In this document: one piece after another, positions 1-7,984 of the stretch
Layout: the number at the start of each line of letters is the position of its first letter
How positions within the stretch are numbered: the stretch's first letter is position 1
Origin: Pseudomonadota bacterium
GTDB lineage: Bacteria > Pseudomonadota > Alphaproteobacteria > Rickettsiales > UBA3002
NCBI GenBank assembly: GCA_040384265.1
Contig: JAZKJM010000005.1
Location: 1 to 51,165, forward strand
Length of the DNA: 51,165 nt
Direction: 5' to 3'
Made by a program: the position numbers and the translations under genes
Notes under the pieces: model-generated
What the model saw: the letters and a program-made list of their open reading frames with translations, nothing else
Database searches by the model: none
Told to the model about the DNA's origin: nothing

Positions 1-68
1 CGTTCGACTTGCATGTGTTAAGCCTGCCGCCAGCGTTCGTTCTGAGCCAGAATCAAACTCTCATGTTT
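1..68 (-). rRNA. rrs: 16S ribosomal RNA, 5' end only
   Basis: The reverse complement contains the universal 16S 5' signature GAGTTTGATTCTGGCTCAG followed by AACGAACGCTGGCGGCAGGC, the usual alphaproteobacterial wording. The mature 5' end is placed about 8 nt before GAGTTTGAT by analogy with E. coli. The gene runs off the left edge of the window, so only about 68 nt are present and no finer taxonomy can be read from it. Confidence 0.97.
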
Positions 69-391
69 TGATTCGTGATCTTGGATGAATCCAAGATCGA
101 AATTGAATAGACTCACACAAACCATACCAATTCAAACTTGCCATAAAGGACTTACTGTTTGAGTTGATACTTATCTTGCGTTCGGTGTGACGACGAATCG
201 TCACACTAAATTACTTGCATGATTCGCAGGTATGGTTTGTGGAAAATTTCTACCACACACCCACCTGCGCTTAAACGCTCTTCACAGTATCATACATCAG
301 AATGTTTCGTGCCGCGATGTTCTAGCGGTGATCCCATTCGCCTCCTTGGAGGCCCTTCCGAAGTGCTTGTCTGCACCGCGTCGGGATGGCG
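69..391 (-). promoter_or_regulatory. 16S rRNA leader with two perfect hairpins
   Basis: This is the transcribed leader between the predicted rRNA promoter and mature 16S; it holds no credible gene. Two perfect inverted repeats are visible. Positions 77-98 form a 10-bp stem (GATCTTGGAT/ATCCAAGATC) with a 2-nt loop just before the 16S 5' end. Positions 185-206 form a 9-bp stem (GTGTGACGA/TCGTCACAC) with a 4-nt loop. Leader hairpins of this kind are usually processing or antitermination elements; which applies here is not visible. Confidence 0.6.
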
Positions 392-420
392 GGTATAGGC
401 ATCATGGCCCGACTAGTCAA
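392..420 (-). promoter_or_regulatory. Predicted rRNA operon promoter
   Basis: On the minus strand a -35 hexamer TTGACT (415-420) is followed after exactly 17 nt by TATACC (392-397), close to the sigma-70 consensus. An AT-rich stretch lies immediately upstream (about 421-450), as expected for an UP-element. The distance to the 16S 5' end (about 320 nt) fits a long rRNA leader. Confidence 0.65.
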
Positions 421-504
421 CAACTAAAAATAAAAAACTTCACTTTTTTTTGCAGTCTCCAATTTTTTGAGGAAAACTGCGGGTGAGCGGTATATAAAAA
501 ACTG

Positions 505-1326
505 CTACTGCCTGGCTTTGAAGCTGTTCAGGAAGAACAGCATGCACGCGTTATCAGCATAGGTCTTGTTATAGACGGCTGCGACGGTGGTTCCTGAGAC
601 GCAATTGGGCATCGATGCGTAGGGCTTATAGCTGCGGATGCTGCCAAGCGCGGGCATTTCATCATCCACTTTGCTGTCGATCCCCCATGCTTCGGATGGC
701 GTGATGGCTGTGCCATTGGGATAAGAGTCCGTCACCGCGCGGCCAAAAAACAGGGTGTTGTTATAGTCGCCATCAAAGTTGGTGGTGGTGGATGGCGTGG
801 TGGCATCGATGATACCATAGCTGCCGACATGGAAGCCGGCATTGGTAATGGTGCTGCTCGGGGCGTTGGCCGTTGCGCCTGTAAACAGGGAGTGTTGCGC
901 GCTGTTGGGGCCAGGGATGCCGCTGAAGCGGCCGGTGATGAGGCCCGCGGCAGAGAGTTGCTGCCAGGCGCGGAACACTTCAACGATGGTGCCGCTTTCG
1001 CTGATGAAGCCGTCGCCGTCACCATTACAGGTCAGTGCGCCGACGCTGGCGGTGGTGTTGGGGGTGGTGCAATCCGTGTTTACGCCGCCACCGCCGGCGT
1101 TGCCCCAAATGCGCTGCGCATCACGCATATCGCCGGGCAAGGCACCATATTTATCGCGAAAATTTTGGATGCCGACGGCATAGGTCATGGCATCGGTGAC
1201 GATTCCGCGTACTTCCGAGGCGCGCACCATGGAGCGGCCAGCGGTAATACCGCCAACCAGCAAGCCAAGGATGACAAGCACAATGGATAACTCAACCAGT
1301 GAAAACCCATGACGGCTGGCGCGCAT
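505..1326 (-). CDS. Prepilin-like protein with N-terminal methylation motif (type II/IV pseudopilin-like)
   Basis: The N-terminus reads MRASRHGFSLVELSIVLVIL: a short basic leader, the prepilin peptidase site G-F, Glu at +5, and a hydrophobic helix. That is the class III signal of type IV pilins and type II secretion pseudopilins. At 273 aa it is longer than a major pilin. The C-terminal part is rich in Gly/Thr/Asn and carries several cysteines (for example CTTP and TCNGDGDG), so it looks like a minor pseudopilin. An AGGGG ribosome site precedes ATG 1326. No pilus or secretion genes are adjacent; it sits alone beside the rRNA promoter. Exact subfamily is not recognisable. Confidence 0.8.
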   Translation of the reverse strand: MRASRHGFSLVELSIVLVILGLLVGGITAGRSMVRASEVRGIVTDAMTYAVGIQNFRDKYGALPGDMRDAQRIWGNAGGGGVNTDCTTPNTTASVGALTCNGDGDGFISESGTIVEVFRAWQQLSAAGLITGRFSGIPGPNSAQHSLFTGATANAPSSTITNAGFHVGSYGIIDATTPSTTTNFDGDYNNTLFFGRAVTDSYPNGTAITPSEAWGIDSKVDDEMPALGSIRSYKPYASMPNCVSGTTVAAVYNKTYADNACMLFFLNSFKARQ

Positions 1327-1405
1327 GCAATACCCCTGTGTGTTTCACAAAATCATGCGCGGTGTCGCCCATAATAGCAATACAAATCAGGTGGCTTGGG
1401 GGCGC

Positions 1406-1966
1406 TTATTTCAGCCCAAGCAGGGCGTAAAGTTCTTCCTTGGTGTTCGCTACGGTGTAGAACTGGCGGGTTTCCGGGCGGGCGAAGCCCTGGGCGATCA
1501 TATGCTCCATCAGGGTGATCATATGGTCCCAATAACCATTGTGGTTATAGATAATCACCAGCTTCTCGTGGATTTTGATCTGGCGCCAGGTGATGACTTC
1601 GAACATCTCGTCCAGCGTGCCAAAGCCGCCGGGGAGCACGACGAATACATCCGCATGGTCGTACATGATCTGCTTACGCTCGTGCATGGAATCGACCATG
1701 ATCATGTTGCTGAGCCCGCGATGCTCAACCTCAATGCGGCCCAGCGAGCGAGGGAAAACGCCGATTGCCTCGCCCTGTCCTTCAAGCACGCCGTTGGCAA
1801 CCGCGCCCATCAGGCCGCAATCCCCGCCGCCATAGACCAGCTTTTTGCCGCCGGCGGCCATGTCGACGCCCAGCTGGCGCGCCATTTCCAAATGTTCTTT
1901 TGGCACCGCATTTTGCGCGCCACAGAAGACGCAAATTGCGTCGGTTTTATAGGTGATATCCTGCAT
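1406..1966 (-). CDS. LOG family protein (nucleoside 5'-monophosphate phosphoribohydrolase type)
   Basis: The 186-aa Rossmann-like protein carries the LOG signature PGGFGTLDE at residues 112-120 and the partner motif MHERKQIM at 94-101, which form the phosphoribose site of this family. Family members hydrolyse cytokinin riboside 5'-monophosphate or other NMPs to a base and ribose 5-phosphate; the substrate here is unknown. An N-terminal CVFCGAQNA segment matches the usual first strand. The length is normal. It is divergent from radC with about 110 bp between the starts, which must hold both promoters. Confidence 0.88.
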   Translation of the reverse strand: MQDITYKTDAICVFCGAQNAVPKEHLEMARQLGVDMAAGGKKLVYGGGDCGLMGAVANGVLEGQGEAIGVFPRSLGRIEVEHRGLSNMIMVDSMHERKQIMYDHADVFVVLPGGFGTLDEMFEVITWRQIKIHEKLVIIYNHNGYWDHMITLMEHMIAQGFARPETRQFYTVANTKEELYALLGLK

Positions 1967-2079
1967 AAATTATCCGTTTTGTTATTATTGTTAATGTCTT
2001 CCTTTTCAATCGAGTGGCGGCACCATAGAGATTTTATGAATGATTGCAAGTCACGCCGAATCTGGCTAATGCCAGAGGC

Positions 2080-2760
2080 ATGACGGACTCTCCTCATTAT
2101 CTCGGCCACCGCGCGCGCCTGCGGGAGCGCTTCCTCGGGCCCAGCGGCGACGCCCTGCCCGACTATGAGCTGCTGGAACTCATTCTTTTTTCCGCCCGTC
2201 CGCGTGGCGATGTGAAGCCACTGGCCAAGCAATTATTGAAGCAATTCGGCAGCTTCGCCAATGTCATGTATGCGGATGAAACCGCCTTACGCGCCACCGA
2301 TGATGTGGGGGATGCGGTGATTGCCGCCCTCAAAACCATCCGCATCGCCACCCAGCGGATGATTAAATCAGAAATTGGCGACCAGCCAGTCATTCAATCA
2401 TGGACGGCGCTGATGGACTATTGCAAGCTTGCGATGGGGAAGAACAAAATCGAGGAATTCCGGGTGCTTTTCCTCAATAATCGCCATGCGCTAATTGCTG
2501 ACGAAGTGATGCAGCGCGGCACCATCAACCACACGCCGGTCTATCCGCGCGAGATTGTGAAACGGGCGCTGGAGCACTCGGCATCGGCCATTATCCTGCT
2601 GCACAACCACCCCAGCGGGGATGCGACGCCATCCAAGGCGGATATCGACATCACTAAGAAAATCATCGAGGCCGCGGCGACCGTGAACGTCACCGTCCAC
2701 GACCATGTGATCGTGACCGAAAACGGCCATTATTCGTTCAAGAGCTTCGGGATTATTTAG
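2080..2760 (+). CDS. radC: RadC family JAB/MPN-domain protein
   Basis: The 226-aa protein has the RadC layout: an N-terminal helix-hairpin-helix region (GHRARLRERFL, then LPDYELLELIL) and a C-terminal JAMM metalloprotease-like domain with LLHNHPSGD at residues 173-181 (ligands H175, H177, D181) preceded by a conserved Glu region. Despite the historical DNA-repair name, the biochemical role of RadC is unsettled. ATG 2080 was chosen over an upstream TTG at 2044 because the conserved region begins just after it and an AGAGG-like site precedes it. A palindromic repeat separates it from the convergent terC gene. Confidence 0.92.
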   Translation: MTDSPHYLGHRARLRERFLGPSGDALPDYELLELILFSARPRGDVKPLAKQLLKQFGSFANVMYADETALRATDDVGDAVIAALKTIRIATQRMIKSEIGDQPVIQSWTALMDYCKLAMGKNKIEEFRVLFLNNRHALIADEVMQRGTINHTPVYPREIVKRALEHSASAIILLHNHPSGDATPSKADIDITKKIIEAAATVNVTVHDHVIVTENGHYSFKSFGII

Positions 2761-2765
2761 AGCTC

Positions 2766-2854
2766 CGTCATTGCGAGCGTAAGCGAAGCAATCCAGCGCG
2801 CGCAAGCGCCAGCAAGAACTGGATTGCCGCGTCGCTTCGCTCCTCGCAATGACG
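2766..2854. repeat. Palindromic intergenic repeat (CGTCATTGCGAG type)
   Basis: The element starts CGTCATTGCGAG and ends CTCGCAATGACG. Internal arms GCGAAGCAATCCAG and CTGGATTGCCGCG give a long imperfect hairpin of about 89 nt. It lies exactly between the convergent radC and terC genes. Similar CATTGCGAG...CTCGCAATG palindromes are dispersed in many alphaproteobacterial genomes. It could serve as a bidirectional terminator, although no T-run follows. Confidence 0.75.
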
Positions 2855-2859
2855 ATCTG

Positions 2860-3834
2860 TTATTTAGCCACGTTCCTCGTCTTGTGCAGCGAGTAGAACA
2901 CACCTGCCGCCAGAATCGCCACCGTGACGGCCAGCGACACATCGGACGGCACCTTTTCCAGCCCGAACAGGCCCGGTACGATGACTTTGCCGCCGATGAA
3001 AATCAGCACCGCTGAGAGCGAGTATTTCAGGTAGGCGAAGCGATGCAGCATGGCCGCCAGCGCGAAATACAGCGCCCGCAGGCCGAGGATGGCGAACACG
3101 TTGCTGGTGTAGACGATGTATTCATCCGTCGTCACCGCGAAGATCGCAGGCACCGAATCGACCGCAAAAATCACATCGACAAATTCGACCACCAGCAGGC
3201 TGATGAACAGCGGCGTGGCGTAGCGCAGGCGCTTGCCCGTCGCCGTATCCACCTTGCGCACGAAGAAGCGGTTGCCGTGCAATTCTTCGGTCACCCGGAA
3301 CTGGCGCTTGATGAATTTCAGCATGAAGTTGTTGGCAATATCGGGCTCTTCATCGCTGTCTTTCAGCATTTTGATGCCGGTGAAGACAAGGAACGCTGCG
3401 AACACATAGAGCACCCATTCAAACTGATGCACCAGCTCGGCGCCGATGCCAATCAGCAGCGCGCGCAGCAGGATGACCCCGATAATGCCCCAGAAAAGCA
3501 CGCGGTACTGGTATTGCCGCGGGATCGCGAAATAGGAAAACACCAGCGAAATAACGAAGATATTATCCAGCGACAGGGTTTTTTCGATAATGAAGCCGGT
3601 GTAATAACTTTCCGCCGCTTGCGAGCCGAGTTCGTAATACACGAACACGCCAAACAGCAGCCCCATCGAGATGTAAAACGCGCTGAGCTTGAGGCTGCGC
3701 TTGACGCTTAGCTCCGTATCCTTGCGGTTGAGGATGCCAAGATCGAACGCCAGCAGCAGGATCACCACGGCGAGGAACGAGCCCCACATCCACAGCGGCT
3801 TGCTCATTATGCTTATATCCAGAAATTCCATCAT
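2860..3834 (-). CDS. TerC family integral membrane protein
   Basis: The 324-aa polytopic protein matches the TerC/Alx family. It has an N-terminal WMWGSFLAVVILLLAFDLG segment, the family motif EKTLSLDNIFVISLVF with conserved acidic and Asn residues in the membrane, and a later VEFVDVIFAVDSVPAIFAV repeat of the same motif. TerC proteins are linked to tellurite resistance and, in recent work on the family, to metal (Mn2+) efflux and membrane protein metalation. It lies 12 bp downstream of the patatin gene in the same direction, so co-transcription with bdhA and patatin is likely. No manganese riboswitch is visible upstream. Confidence 0.92.
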   Translation of the reverse strand: MMEFLDISIMSKPLWMWGSFLAVVILLLAFDLGILNRKDTELSVKRSLKLSAFYISMGLLFGVFVYYELGSQAAESYYTGFIIEKTLSLDNIFVISLVFSYFAIPRQYQYRVLFWGIIGVILLRALLIGIGAELVHQFEWVLYVFAAFLVFTGIKMLKDSDEEPDIANNFMLKFIKRQFRVTEELHGNRFFVRKVDTATGKRLRYATPLFISLLVVEFVDVIFAVDSVPAIFAVTTDEYIVYTSNVFAILGLRALYFALAAMLHRFAYLKYSLSAVLIFIGGKVIVPGLFGLEKVPSDVSLAVTVAILAAGVFYSLHKTRNVAK

Positions 3835-3846
3835 GGTGGTCGCCTT

Positions 3847-4923
3847 TTATGGTTGGTGTTTCTTGTGTTTGGTGAGGAAATGCTCCTCGATATCGAGCGT
3901 GCTTTCATGCCCGATAGATTTTTTATTGGTCTTCAGCCATTCATCCATCTGGTTGCGGCCGACGGTGAACAGCAGCTGGAAGAAATCCCAATGTGCGTTC
4001 ATTTTGCTGGATGCATTCATCTCGCGCAAATCCGGCGGCGGCATCACCCGGTGCATGCGCATATTGGCGTAATCATGCGAATCCAGTTTGCCCGAAGCGA
4101 TGAGTTTGCGCACGAAATTGATCGCCCGCATTTCGGCAATCAGGCTTGAATTGAAGCTGATTTCGTTGACCCGATTAATGATATCGAGCGCATTTTTGGG
4201 CGTACCGCTGCGCTTGAGCGGGTTGATTTGCACCAGCAGCACATCCTCGCAGCCGGTCTTGTATATCAGCGGCCAGATGGCCGGATTGCCGACATAGCCG
4301 CCGTCCCAATAGGGCACTCCCTCAATCTCCACCGCCTGATACATGAACGGCAGGCAGGCCGAAGCGAGCAGCACATCGATAGTGATTTCCTTGCCGCGGA
4401 ACACCCGCGCCTCGCCGGTTTCGACATTGGTCGCGGTGACAAAAAGCGGGATGCCGTTTTGCAGTGCCTTCACATCCAGCACCCGCTCCAGCACGTCGCG
4501 CAACGGGTTATAATTCAGCGGATTATATTCATACGGCGAAAACACACGCGTCATCATGTCCGCCGGGTTCAGCGCCGAAAGCCATGCAAAGCCGGGGATG
4601 GCGCTCAGCGTGTCGTCGCCCAACTGGCCGAAGGGCTGCATTAAGGTCGCCGCGGCGCTGATCTCATACCAGAACTCGTGCAGCTGGGCTTTGGCGCGGG
4701 CGCGACCGCCTTCGTGATAGCCGTCGGCCAGCACGGCGGCGTTCATCGCCCCGGCGCTGGTGCCGCTAATGCCACGGATTTCGAGGTCTTCTTCATCCAG
4801 CAAACGGTCGAGCACGCCCCAGGTGAACGCGCCATGCGCACCGCCACCCTGCAAGGCAAGGTTGATACCGCGCGTGGCGGTCGGTTTACGATGTGCGGCG
4901 GAGGTCGCCTTTTTCGCTGCCAT
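3847..4923 (-). CDS. Patatin-like phospholipase
   Basis: The 358-aa protein has all patatin landmarks: oxyanion loop LQGGGAHGAF (residues 24-33), nucleophile motif GTSAG with Ser56, and DGG with Asp208 completing the Ser-Asp dyad. The C-terminal third resembles the extension found in patatins that neighbour 3-hydroxybutyrate dehydrogenase in many proteobacteria. Its ATG overlaps the bdhA stop by one base (TAATG), so the two are translationally coupled. There is no signal peptide, implying a cytoplasmic or inner-membrane-face lipase. A role in lipid or polyhydroxybutyrate turnover is inferred from this coupling, not shown. Confidence 0.92.
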   Translation of the reverse strand: MAAKKATSAAHRKPTATRGINLALQGGGAHGAFTWGVLDRLLDEEDLEIRGISGTSAGAMNAAVLADGYHEGGRARAKAQLHEFWYEISAAATLMQPFGQLGDDTLSAIPGFAWLSALNPADMMTRVFSPYEYNPLNYNPLRDVLERVLDVKALQNGIPLFVTATNVETGEARVFRGKEITIDVLLASACLPFMYQAVEIEGVPYWDGGYVGNPAIWPLIYKTGCEDVLLVQINPLKRSGTPKNALDIINRVNEISFNSSLIAEMRAINFVRKLIASGKLDSHDYANMRMHRVMPPPDLREMNASSKMNAHWDFFQLLFTVGRNQMDEWLKTNKKSIGHESTLDIEEHFLTKHKKHQP

Positions 4924-5705
4924 TATTCAGCCGTCCACCCGCCATCGATCGAATGGGTGGTGCCGGTGATGTTGACCGCCGCATCCGAACACAGGAACAC
5001 CGCCAGCGCGCCAATTTGCTCGGGCGTGGTGAAGCGGTTGTTGGATTGCTTCTCGCCCAGCATTTCCTTGGCGATGGCCTCGGAAGTTTTGCCTTCTTTA
5101 GTGGCGCGGTCGTCGATTTGTTTTTGCACCAGCGGTGTCAGCACCCAGCCGGGGCAAATGGCGTTGGCGGTAATTTGCTTCTCGCCCGCTTCCAGCGCCA
5201 CCACTTTGGTGAGGCCGATAATGCCGTGTTTGGCGGCCACATAAGCCGATTTCATCGGCGATCCGACCAGCCCGTGGGCCGAGGCGATGTTGATAATGCG
5301 CCCGAAATTGCGCGCCTTCATGCCCGGCAGGGCCGCTTTGGTGGCGTGAAACGCCGAGCTGAGATTGATGGCGATAATCGCATCCCATTTATCTTCCGGG
5401 AAATCCTCGACCAGCGCGGTGAACTGGATGCCGGCGTTATTGACCAGCACATCGAGCGTGCCGAACGTGTCCTCAGCCTGTTTCACCATCGCGCGGATAT
5501 CGGCGGGCTTGCTCATATCCGCTGCGGAATACGCCGTTTTAACGCCAAATTTGGTCGCGGTGTCTGCCACCAGCGCGTCGATTTCCTTGGCATCGCCAAA
5601 GCCGTTGAACAGGATGTTGATCCCCTGCCCGGCCAGCGCATGCGCAATGCCCAGCCCAATGCCGCTGGTGGAGCCGGTAACAATCGCGGATTTGCCTTTT
5701 AACAT
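4923..5705 (-). CDS. bdhA: 3-hydroxybutyrate dehydrogenase
   Basis: This 260-aa short-chain dehydrogenase has the TGSTSGIG cofactor loop (residues 10-17), NNAG at 89-92, and catalytic Ser142, Tyr155 and Lys159. The overall wording (ANAICPGWVLTPLV, then SIDGGWTAE at the end) is that of D-3-hydroxybutyrate dehydrogenases, which interconvert 3-hydroxybutyrate and acetoacetate with NAD+. ATG 5705 was chosen because a strong AGAAGGAGA ribosome site precedes it and the upstream in-frame codons do not resemble the family. It heads the bdhA-patatin-terC set and is divergent from the subtilase gene. Confidence 0.95.
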   Translation of the reverse strand: MLKGKSAIVTGSTSGIGLGIAHALAGQGINILFNGFGDAKEIDALVADTATKFGVKTAYSAADMSKPADIRAMVKQAEDTFGTLDVLVNNAGIQFTALVEDFPEDKWDAIIAINLSSAFHATKAALPGMKARNFGRIINIASAHGLVGSPMKSAYVAAKHGIIGLTKVVALEAGEKQITANAICPGWVLTPLVQKQIDDRATKEGKTSEAIAKEMLGEKQSNNRFTTPEQIGALAVFLCSDAAVNITGTTHSIDGGWTAE

Positions 5706-5796
5706 CGCGTTTCTCCTTCTGTGCGCACCCGTCATACCCGCATCCGCCCGCCCATGCAAGCCACGGGGCATTACACAATGGTAAGGTGGAGGCGCA

Positions 5797-5842
5797 TTGT
5801 CTTAAAACCGTAACATGACATTGGAGGCTGGGCGGCTAGACT
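5797..5842 (+). promoter_or_regulatory. PHO-box-like site and promoter of the subtilase gene
   Basis: TTGTCTT (5797-5803), AAAA, CCGTAAC (5808-5814) form two 7-nt half-sites spaced by 4 nt, as in PhoB-binding PHO boxes. Exactly 22 nt later comes a -10-like TAGACT (5837-5842). The 20-nt core is 18/20 identical to the one in front of the 49292 gene, although the genes are unrelated. The predicted transcript would start about 10 nt before ATG 5859. Confidence 0.6.
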
Positions 5843-5858
5843 AATTAAGAATTAGTTA

Positions 5859-7607
5859 ATGAGCCTCATGCCCGAACCAATAAACAGTCGCTTAAAGAAT
5901 GCCATGAGTGCCGATTTGCGCACGCGTGAGGATGTGCTCACCTATATGGTGGAGCACGACATCCCCCACTCTACCGATTTTTATGACAAGACCCTTCCCG
6001 ATCCGGCGCTGCGCAACCAGTTTAATTATACCTATGGCCTCGATAAGCTGCCCGAACTTAATCTCAAGGAAAAGGGCGCATCCACTATTTTGGTGTTCGA
6101 ACATCAGAATATTGAAGGCTACCAGCATGGCGAGGTCAATGCGACCATCGCCCAACGGGTGGGTGAAAGCTTGCAAAAAGGCGTCGATACCATTTATGCG
6201 GCCCTCCCCATCAACTTAAGTTATCTTCCGCAGCTTGCTGAAGGCGTCAAAGACAGCGTTCGGAACTTGTTTGGTAAAATCGGCATACCCGTATTTAATA
6301 CCAGCATCGGTTGGGAAGATTCCCATTTAAGCTTCCACCAGCCGCAATTGGACAAAGAGGGCTTCCGTCGCATGACGGCTTTTTTGGTCGATTCCGCCGG
6401 CAACGATGGCATGAAAGACTATTACGGCAACGCCACCCCCGGCCAGAAGCATAATGGCGCCAGCCATTTTCCGCCGCTCGTGGTTCATGTCGGTGCTGCC
6501 GCGCAGGTGCGCGACAAGGACGGACATTGGCTTGGCCATTATAATAAAGAGGGCCGGTGGATTGGGGACTGGAACATTGAAAGCTACAGTTCCGCAAACT
6601 GCCCAACGTTCGTTGCGCCTGTTGCTTCCGCCAATAAAATTAACTGGCATGCCAATTTGCCGCAGGAAATTAGCGGCACCTCAGCCTCTGCACCCTATGC
6701 CAGCGGAATGCTCGCTACCCTGAACGCCCGTTTTGGCGCTTACCTCACCCGCGAGCAGATGCTTTATGCGGTGATTGCCACCGCGACCCCGATTGAAACC
6801 GTGGCGCAGGATAATGAAAAACCAGCCACCACCAAGCCAATCAGCTACAGCAAAACAGCAAGCGGACTTCTCTTTAACCCGGAATATGCGGGTTTTGGTC
6901 TCGTCCACCCCCACAAAGCGGATAGGCTTTTGGCGCAGATGGTTCGCTTGACGCAGGCCAACCCCAGCAGCATCACCACGCCGGTTGAGGAAATCAAGGA
7001 TCTGCTTATCCCGAACGATACAAGTCCCCCCAAAGATGCGGATGGCTTCTATAGCTACACCATCACTATGCCGCCGGGGCTTGCGCTCAAGACAACTGTT
7101 GCCATCGAATTTTCGCAAGACCATGACGCCCAAACACCGCATGGGAAAGTGACGCTAACGAGCCCTTCCAATACTACCTTCCCCATGATTATGAGTCGCC
7201 TGACTGAGTCCAAACTGGGGACGAATGGCGTTACCTATTGGCCATTTTCGAAAAAAGATGTGTTTGGCCTGAGCACCAGCCACGCATGGACGGGAGAAGA
7301 ACTCGCCGGAAGCTGGACCGTCAGAAGCACCACACCCATTCGGCATTTGCAGCTCAGCCAGCACCACTTCATGGAAAAGGACATCATCAAGGATCTGGAT
7401 GTTAAAAAACTCAGCGACATGCCGATACCTGATTTGGCGAATGCAAAAACCATCCGTGAGATGAGAGAACCAGCGGCTACGACATGGGCTGGATACGTCA
7501 CCGCACGAAGCACGCAACCCGTGGCAGACCGCACGGATTTTCTCCGCCCTGTACTTTCTGTCGAAGAGCGGCGCCAGGGCCAATCGCAATCGGGTTTCCG
7601 GGAATAA
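5859..7607 (+). CDS. Subtilase-like (S8) protein with C-terminal P-like domain
   Basis: The 582-aa protein has a peptidase S8 core. The nucleophile motif GTSASAPYASG gives Ser275, the oxyanion motif SAGNDG gives Asn182, and HGEVNATIA gives His90. The expected catalytic Asp strand reads ILVFEHQNI, so Glu81 occupies the Asp position and lies only 9 residues from His90, far closer than in subtilisin. Residues about 385-500, including TSHAWTGEELAGSWTVRS, resemble the P (proprotein convertase) domain. No signal peptide or transmembrane helix is visible, which is unusual for a subtilase. Two Met codons (5859, 5868) are possible starts and neither has a clear ribosome site. A PHO-box-like promoter precedes it. 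Confidence 0.75.
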   Translation: MSLMPEPINSRLKNAMSADLRTREDVLTYMVEHDIPHSTDFYDKTLPDPALRNQFNYTYGLDKLPELNLKEKGASTILVFEHQNIEGYQHGEVNATIAQRVGESLQKGVDTIYAALPINLSYLPQLAEGVKDSVRNLFGKIGIPVFNTSIGWEDSHLSFHQPQLDKEGFRRMTAFLVDSAGNDGMKDYYGNATPGQKHNGASHFPPLVVHVGAAAQVRDKDGHWLGHYNKEGRWIGDWNIESYSSANCPTFVAPVASANKINWHANLPQEISGTSASAPYASGMLATLNARFGAYLTREQMLYAVIATATPIETVAQDNEKPATTKPISYSKTASGLLFNPEYAGFGLVHPHKADRLLAQMVRLTQANPSSITTPVEEIKDLLIPNDTSPPKDADGFYSYTITMPPGLALKTTVAIEFSQDHDAQTPHGKVTLTSPSNTTFPMIMSRLTESKLGTNGVTYWPFSKKDVFGLSTSHAWTGEELAGSWTVRSTTPIRHLQLSQHHFMEKDIIKDLDVKKLSDMPIPDLANAKTIREMREPAATTWAGYVTARSTQPVADRTDFLRPVLSVEERRQGQSQSGFRE

Positions 7608-7633
7608 ACAGGCATAGCGTTCTTGCGCGTTAA

Positions 7634-7984
7634 TTAGGCGCGGTTACCCCGCGCATGCGCTACCACATCGGTGCGGCCTGCCGCAAAGGCGGCCTGGAAA
7701 ATGGGGACGGACTGGTGTGGGTTGCAGCTGCCGCACATGAAGACATCGATGGCGACGTAGCCGGTTTCGGGCCAGGTGTGGATGCTGATATGCGATTCCG
7801 ACAGGATGGCGACGCCGGTGACGCCTGCATTTTCGCCGAAGCTGTGCAGGGTGACATCCAGCACGGTCGCACCGCAGGTGGCGGCCGCGTGGCGCATGGT
7901 TTGCTCGATATGGGCGATGTCCTGCAGGTGGCTGCAGTCCCATAGATCGATCAGCAAATGAAGGCCGGGGGCGATATAGGTCAT
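7634..7984 (-). CDS. speD: S-adenosylmethionine decarboxylase proenzyme
   Basis: The 116-aa protein is a prokaryotic class 1B AdoMet decarboxylase. It makes decarboxylated AdoMet, the aminopropyl donor for spermidine synthesis. The self-cleavage site lies in SESHISIHTWPE: cleavage between Glu63 and Ser64 would create the pyruvoyl group, with catalytic His68 and Cys84 (VFMCGSC) in place. The length is normal for the family. It is the last gene of the minus-strand operon and its start overlaps the preceding gene by 4 bp (ATGA), so it is co-translated with the membrane-associated spermidine synthase genes upstream. Confidence 0.95.
   Translation of the reverse strand: MTYIAPGLHLLIDLWDCSHLQDIAHIEQTMRHAAATCGATVLDVTLHSFGENAGVTGVAILSESHISIHTWPETGYVAIDVFMCGSCNPHQSVPIFQAAFAAGRTDVVAHARGNRA

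Noticed and set aside
232-486. 84-codon open frame upstream of 16S
   Set aside because: It lies across the predicted rRNA promoter and leader, has no ribosome site and shows no protein-like composition.
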